NCBI GenBank assembly: GCA_030803735.1
Contig: JAURUC010000001.1
Span: 1,001,501 to 1,065,500, forward strand
Direction: 5' to 3'
Length of the DNA: 64,000 nucleotides
Source of the DNA: Actinopolyspora lacussalsi
GTDB taxonomy: Bacteria; Actinomycetota; Actinomycetes; Mycobacteriales; Pseudonocardiaceae
In this document: positions 60,027-64,000 of the stretch, in pieces
How the letters are laid out: every line of letters begins with the position of its first letter
Position numbering within the stretch: position 1 is the first letter of the stretch
Program-made: the position numbers and the translations under genes
Notes under the pieces: model-generated
Seen by the model: the letters and a program-made list of their open reading frames with translations, nothing else
The model's database searches: none
Told to the model about the DNA's origin: nothing

Positions 60027-60962
60027 GTGCGACAACGACAACTCGGCAACACCGGTCTACACGTGTCCCGACTCGCACTGGGCACCATGAATTGGGGATA
60101 CAGCACCCACACCGACCAAGCAGCCGCCCAACTGGCCACCTTCCACGAAGCCGGCGGAACCCTGCTGGAAACCTCACCCACCTACCAACAGGGCCGCAGC
60201 GAAGCCATCCTCGGTGAACTGCTGGAAACCACCGTCCCGCGCGAACGGCTGACCATCGCCACCCAAACCGAGCCCCGAGGCACATCCCGCACCAACCTGC
60301 TCGACTGCCTGCACGGCTCACTACGCCGCCTGCGCGTGGAACACATCGACCTGTGGCAACTACGAGGCTGGAACCCGAACATCCCCCTGCAGGAAACCCT
60401 GGAAACACTCCAACACGCCGTCAGCAGCGGCAAAGTGCGCTACATCGGGCTGTCCGAACAACACAGCTGGCAACTGGCCACCACCGCCACACTGCGCCGG
60501 ACACTCCCTACACACCTACCACTGGCCAGCACTCAAACCGAGTACTCCCTACTGCGGCGCACACCGGAAAACCGACTCCTCCCCGCGGCCGAACACCACC
60601 AGCTCTCCGCGCTCGCCCAAGCACCACTCGGCCGCGGCATCCTCACCGGTAAATACCTCGACGAAACCCCACCCGACTCCCGCCGTGCGGACCCGAACCT
60701 GACGGCCTACATCGACCACCACGACACCACCCGCGCCGCACGCATCACACACGCCGTGACCACAGCCGCCGACGGACTCGGCACCTCACCCGCGGCCGTC
60801 GCGCTCGCCTGGATCCGCGACCGCCCCACCGTGGGCGCCCCCGTGCTCGGCGCCCGCACCCACGAACAACTCAAAACCTGCCTCGGCTGCGAGGAGATCA
60901 CTCTCCCACCGGCCATCCAAGCCGCACTCGACGACGTCAGCGACCCGCACAACGGCCACTGA
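60027..60962 (+). CDS. Aldo/keto reductase-fold protein with altered catalytic tetrad
   Basis: A 311-residue (alpha/beta)8 protein of the aldo/keto reductase superfamily: RQLGNTGLHVSRLALGTMNWGY at the start, IPLQETLETLQHAVSSGKVRYIGLSEQHSW and LAQAPLGRGILTGKYLDE later. The usual catalytic set is D-T-A-x-x-Y, T-K and L-H. Here the Asp is Glu (LLETSPTYQQG, Tyr kept), the Lys is Gln (IATQTEP) and the His is Arg (LWQLRGW). NADPH-binding segments look normal. It may be a non-enzymatic or altered relative. The GTG at 60027 fits the family start; a TACGCT box eight bases upstream could give a leaderless mRNA. Confidence 0.82.
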   Translation: MRQRQLGNTGLHVSRLALGTMNWGYSTHTDQAAAQLATFHEAGGTLLETSPTYQQGRSEAILGELLETTVPRERLTIATQTEPRGTSRTNLLDCLHGSLRRLRVEHIDLWQLRGWNPNIPLQETLETLQHAVSSGKVRYIGLSEQHSWQLATTATLRRTLPTHLPLASTQTEYSLLRRTPENRLLPAAEHHQLSALAQAPLGRGILTGKYLDETPPDSRRADPNLTAYIDHHDTTRAARITHAVTTAADGLGTSPAAVALAWIRDRPTVGAPVLGARTHEQLKTCLGCEEITLPPAIQAALDDVSDPHNGH

Positions 60963-61082
60963 ACCACCAACCCCACCCCGGGTACCCCCGCACGCCGCGA
61001 CGAGCAACCCTGTCACAACCCCACAACCGAATGCGGGACCCTGGGAACCAGTCCGTTCCCGCACACCCAGGGGAGATCGTCG

Positions 61083-62084
61083 TTGCGTCGCCTGATCACC
61101 ACATGTCTGGCCGCAGTCGCACTACTGACCGCATGCTCCGGCGACAACACCTCCCGCCCACTGCAGGTCACCGACCAGCTCACCTCTGCCACACCGGCCC
61201 CCGCCCCCCAACCACGCACCCAACCGGCAGGCACGGTCGTACCCGCCCCCGCCACCGAACACATCACGCTCGTCCCACGACGACACACCCTCGCCCTGAC
61301 CAACACCGACACAGCCCGAATCAGCCTGTTCGACACCAACGCACCAGGACAGAAACCCCGCACCGTCGAACTTCCCGCCCCGGCGAGCTCGCTGCGCCTC
61401 GGCCCGGACGGAACAACCCTGCTGGCAGCACTGTCCGAGGCCAACACCGTCGCCCGCATCGATCCGAACACCGCACGGATCACCCAACGCACCGACGTGC
61501 CGGGCTCGCCCACCGACGCACTCGACGTCGGCGACAAACTCTTCGTCAGCCGCTCACAAACCGACGACGTCGCCATACTGCGCGACGGCGAGATCCAACA
61601 ACGCGTCGACGGATTCCCCGGCGCCGACGACCTCGTGCGACGCGGCTCCACAGTCGTCGTTCTCGACCGGCTCACCACCTCACTGACCCCGATCGAGATC
61701 AACTCCGGCGACAAGCAACCAGCGCTACGCGCCGGTGAAGGCGCCACCAACGCGATCGCCGACGAATTCGGCCGCGTGCTGGCGATCGACACCCGCGGCG
61801 AGGAGATCATGGCCTTCGCCACCGACCCCCTGATCATGAAACAGCGCTATCCCGTTCCCGGCTCCCCCTACGCACTCGCGTTCGCGCCCCGGCGCGACCT
61901 AGCCTGGGTCACACTGACCGCACGCAACCAACTCGTCGGCTACGACACGGCAGGCGGGCAACCGCGTGAAGTCCACCGCCTACCGACCGTCAGACAACCG
62001 AACTCGGTGGCGGTGAACCCCCAAACCGGGACGATCTACATCGCCTCGGCGACCGGGGACGGCCTACAGGTGGTACGAAATTGA
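61083..62084 (+). CDS. Lipoprotein with YncE-like beta-propeller
   Basis: A 333-residue exported lipoprotein: LITTCLAAVALLTACSGD gives the lipobox L-T-A-C. The rest is built of repeated blades (HTLALTNTDTARISLFDTNAPG, SSLRLGPDGTTLLAALSEANTVARIDPNTARI, YALAFAPRRDLAWVTLTARNQLVGYD, NSVAVNPQTGTIYIASATGDGLQVV) of a seven-bladed YncE/NHL-type propeller. The TTG start has GGGGAG upstream. The stop overlaps the next gene. Likely a surface binding or scaffold protein; the ligand is unknown. Confidence 0.82.
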   Translation: MRRLITTCLAAVALLTACSGDNTSRPLQVTDQLTSATPAPAPQPRTQPAGTVVPAPATEHITLVPRRHTLALTNTDTARISLFDTNAPGQKPRTVELPAPASSLRLGPDGTTLLAALSEANTVARIDPNTARITQRTDVPGSPTDALDVGDKLFVSRSQTDDVAILRDGEIQQRVDGFPGADDLVRRGSTVVVLDRLTTSLTPIEINSGDKQPALRAGEGATNAIADEFGRVLAIDTRGEEIMAFATDPLIMKQRYPVPGSPYALAFAPRRDLAWVTLTARNQLVGYDTAGGQPREVHRLPTVRQPNSVAVNPQTGTIYIASATGDGLQVVRN

Positions 62085-62302
62085 CCGACACCGGATCCAC
62101 GGGGGCAGACCCCGACTGGGAGTACCAACCGCTGCGCCTACCAGCCGGGGTCTCCCGGCTCAGCGCGGCGACCAGGCTCAGCATCCACGCCGAATTCGCC
62201 GGCTGGGAACTCTCCCGCGTGCTGCTGTACTCCGACGGCACCCGCAAGGTATGGCTACGCCGCCGACGCACCACCCCGGGCCTGCCCAACCCACTGCCCT
62301 GA
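62081..62302 (+). CDS. DUF5703 family protein
   Basis: A 73-residue protein: DWEYQPLRLPAGVSRLSAATRLSIHAEFAGWELSRVLLYSDGTRKVWLRRR matches the small actinobacterial family DUF5703. The function is unknown. It starts with TTG inside the stop region of the propeller lipoprotein gene (4 bp overlap), so translation is coupled. The family normally lies in this uppP/mshC-type neighbourhood, which supports the call. Confidence 0.85.
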   Translation: MTDTGSTGADPDWEYQPLRLPAGVSRLSAATRLSIHAEFAGWELSRVLLYSDGTRKVWLRRRRTTPGLPNPLP

Positions 62303-62376
62303 GGGGCGAACCCGGCAGTAAAGCCACCCGAAACCGCACAAGCCCACACCATCCCCACGGCCCGGGAAATCACGGC

Positions 62377-63426
62377 TCACGGAACCCGGTGCAACCACTC
62401 CTCGGTGGCGAACTTCTCGGAGATCAGCTCCTTGGCACGGCGCTGCTCGTTCTCGGTGATGCGGTCCTCGACAAGTCCGTATCGGGCACCGAAACCGCCC
62501 ACCAGCCGATCGATCACCATCTGCCGCTCCAACCCGGTCTGACGCCGCAGCGGATCCACCCGCTTGACGACACTGCCGACCCCCTTGTCCGAGAGCTTCA
62601 CTCCACCGACCCGCAGCACCTGCCCCAGCTTCTCCGCATCCACGTCGTAGGACATCGTCACGTGATGCAGTACAGCCCCCGCCGCCACCCGCTTCTGCGC
62701 CGCACCACCGATCTTGCCGCCGTCAGAAGTGATGTCGTTGAGCGGCTGGTACCACACGTTCAGCCCCAACTCCCGCAACACCTGCAGCACCCAGTCGTCG
62801 AGAAAGGCATACGAGGCCGCGAACGACATTCCCGCCACCAGCGAACTCGGTGCGTACAGCGAGTAGGTCACGGTGTTGCCCGGTTCGACGAACATCGCAC
62901 CACCACCGGTGATACGTCGAACCACCTCCACCCCGTACCGTTCGGCGCTGGGCACGTCCACCTCATTGCGCACCGACTGGAAACTGCCGATGATCACCGA
63001 CGGAGCGGCCCACTCCCAGAAGCGCAACGTGGGAGGCCGGTTCCCGGCCGCCACCTCCTCGGCCAACACCTGATCCAACGCCATGTGCATCAACGGCGAA
63101 CGAGCCGACTCCCGCACCAACCGCCACTCGTGATCGAGCCACCCCGTCGACCCGGTCACCGCGCGCCGCACCGCCACGGCCACGGACTCGACGGTGAACC
63201 CCACCAACCGTGCCTCGGGGTCGAGTCCCTGCCGGACAAGAGCGGTCAGCGTCTCGGTGTCCGCATTCACGGAGGCGCCCCGCAACGACCGATTGAGATC
63301 TTCCAACGCCTCGTCGGGCTCCAGGAAGAAATCCCCACTGATCCGCACCCGACTCAATCGCTGGTCCACCACCTCCACATCGGCCGAAACCAGCTTCCCG
63401 TCCGGAACCTTGTACTCACCGTGCAC
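62377..63426 (-). CDS. lplA: Lipoate-protein ligase A with domain order swapped
   Basis: A 349-residue ligase that attaches lipoate to 2-oxoacid dehydrogenase E2 proteins. The small accessory domain, C-terminal in E. coli LplA, comes first here (GEYKVPDGKLVSADVEVVDQRLSRVRISGDFFLEPDEALE, residues 1-90). The catalytic domain follows: LRFWEWAAPSVIIGSFQS, VVRRITGGGAMFVEPGNTVTYSLY and SDGGKIGGAAQKRVAAGAVLHHVTMSYDVD with the catalytic Lys in GGKIGGAAQ. This arrangement is found in actinobacteria. The ATG start is unambiguous. The gene is convergent with DUF5703. Confidence 0.88.
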   Translation of the reverse strand: MHGEYKVPDGKLVSADVEVVDQRLSRVRISGDFFLEPDEALEDLNRSLRGASVNADTETLTALVRQGLDPEARLVGFTVESVAVAVRRAVTGSTGWLDHEWRLVRESARSPLMHMALDQVLAEEVAAGNRPPTLRFWEWAAPSVIIGSFQSVRNEVDVPSAERYGVEVVRRITGGGAMFVEPGNTVTYSLYAPSSLVAGMSFAASYAFLDDWVLQVLRELGLNVWYQPLNDITSDGGKIGGAAQKRVAAGAVLHHVTMSYDVDAEKLGQVLRVGGVKLSDKGVGSVVKRVDPLRRQTGLERQMVIDRLVGGFGARYGLVEDRITENEQRRAKELISEKFATEEWLHRVP

Positions 63427-63653
63427 CCGTGTACCTCACTCCCAGCGCCGCGTCATCCGTCCGAGAATCAACTCTAGGCAGCACAAGCCACGACTCCCCA
63501 CGAGCGCTGCGAAGTTGTGAGATGCGGAACGAGTCGCGGTGACGTTCCTCAATCCGAGTACGTTTACCTCGAGGACACGCCAATCGGAATGCGCACGCAA
63601 CGTGGGAGCCGCATGATGGGCGGATACAACCACCTCCCGCTAAGGAGTACACC

Positions 63654-63833
63654 GTGCACTCCGAGCAGAACGAAGCCAAGCACCCCGTCACCACCACTCC
63701 CCTCGATCAGGAAGCGATGCGGACGGCAGCACTGCGGATACCGAGGCAGAGCGCCTACCACTTCAGCGACACCACCACCATGTGGGAGTCTGATGATCTT
63801 GAGGAGACGCACTTCGTTCGCGGTTATGACTGA
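63654..63833 (+). CDS. Small 59-residue acidic protein, possible peptide precursor
   Basis: GTG start with AAGGAG six bases upstream. The sequence begins MHSEQNEAKHPVTTTPLDQE and ends DDLEETHFVRGYD. There are no Cys, no signal peptide and no membrane segment. The middle (RIPRQSAYHFSDTTTMWESD) is Ser/Thr/aromatic-rich. Size, good ribosome site and composition make it a believable small gene. It could be a modified-peptide precursor or a small regulator. I recognise no family, and no modifying enzyme is visible inside the window; the AT-rich patch behind it leads to the window end. Confidence 0.5.
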   Translation: MHSEQNEAKHPVTTTPLDQEAMRTAALRIPRQSAYHFSDTTTMWESDDLEETHFVRGYD

Positions 63834-63954
63834 GTATTTATTCCGTATTTGGTAGGTGTTGTTTTACTTGGTTTTTATTTTATTCAAAACTGAAATGACA
63901 GCATGAATAAATTCACTGCACCACACCACGGGCAGCACCCTCGAGCGCGAGTGA
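63834..63954. other. AT-rich patch
   Basis: About 70 bases after the small gene (to ~63905) are strikingly T- and A-rich (runs such as TTTTTATTTTATTC), unlike all neighbouring DNA. This could be a terminator/promoter zone or the border of acquired DNA. No clear hairpin. Confidence 0.5.
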
Positions 63955-64000
63955 TCAGCCCACGTCCAGGAAACTGGCGATGGTCGAGGCGAAAGCTTTC
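63955..64000 (-). CDS. C-terminal end of a minus-strand gene (partial)
   Basis: Reading leftward from the window end, the minus strand codes KAFASTIASFLDVG and then a stop. This resembles the last helix of an alpha/beta-hydrolase-like protein, but only 15 codons are visible. Confidence 0.3.
   Translation of the reverse strand, partial: KAFASTIASFLDVG

Overview
The window is high-GC actinobacterial chromosome. The gene families point to a Pseudonocardiales- or Actinopolyspora-like filamentous actinomycete: a CmtR-type metal sensor, a DUF5703/DUF6314/uppP/phosphomutase neighbourhood, a Family 2B terpene encapsulin and many LacI- and TetR-controlled catabolic genes. This taxonomic placement is inference. 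No tRNA, rRNA or CRISPR array was recognised. Starts are often GTG or TTG, and at least two genes appear to have leaderless promoters.

Layout. (1) 1-3.9 kb: the 3' part of a MerR-peroxiredoxin fusion, a 3Fe-4S ferredoxin, and a TetR / nitronate monooxygenase unit behind a clear palindromic operator. A short-chain dehydrogenase in that unit has been reduced to a 33-codon scar. (2) 4-6.6 kb: a divergent coiled-coil protein and tyrosine recombinase, probably the stump of an integrated element. (3) 6.8-14.6 kb: an SDR with a Tyr-to-Phe active site, an acyl-CoA ligase, a DUF389 membrane protein, an amidohydrolase overlapping kynureninase, and a CPBP protease. (4) 14.6-25.7 kb: a secreted plant-polysaccharide degradation cluster with two GH3 enzymes, a GH127 with an embedded LamG domain, a GH12 endoglucanase, an intact LacI regulator and a broken one. 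Four copies of a LacI-type palindrome (consensus TCGAA-N-CG-N-TTCGA) and one CebR-like box tie the cluster together. (5) 25.9-32.8 kb: a methyltransferase, two RibD-type reductases, an NLP-type necrosis-inducing protein and an AraC regulator, set among fragments of a Tn3 transposase, serine resolvase, IS200/IS605 tnpA and tnpB, AAC(3), PPOX and VOC genes. (6) 32.9-37.8 kb: an MFS exporter, a YdjM-like membrane protein and a small XRE / DUF4239 / propeller-lipoprotein-like operon.

(7) 38.4-44.5 kb is the most interesting region. A four-gene operon encodes a Family 2B encapsulin shell protein, a 714-residue tandem terpene synthase, a second Family 2B shell protein, and a trans-isoprenyl diphosphate synthase. 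The cargo resembles geosmin/germacradienol synthase, but every metal-binding motif of its C-terminal domain is lost while those of the N-terminal domain remain. The two shell genes share long tracts of perfect nucleotide identity (one of 329 bp) between diverged segments, which is the pattern of ongoing gene conversion. The system appears to make a prenyl diphosphate and cyclise it inside a two-component protein shell.

(8) 45-64 kb: a GT39-type membrane glycosyltransferase, a lipoprotein, a feoA / split feoB iron-uptake operon with a leaderless promoter, an MGT-type glycosyltransferase, an F420-dependent oxidoreductase, cmtR with a CDF exporter, an MFS exporter and a uppP operon. That operon includes a methionine-aminopeptidase-like protein with all metal ligands gone. 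Beyond it lie an aldo/keto reductase-fold protein with three of four catalytic residues replaced, a propeller lipoprotein, DUF5703, a lipoate ligase, and a 59-residue small protein ahead of an AT-rich patch.
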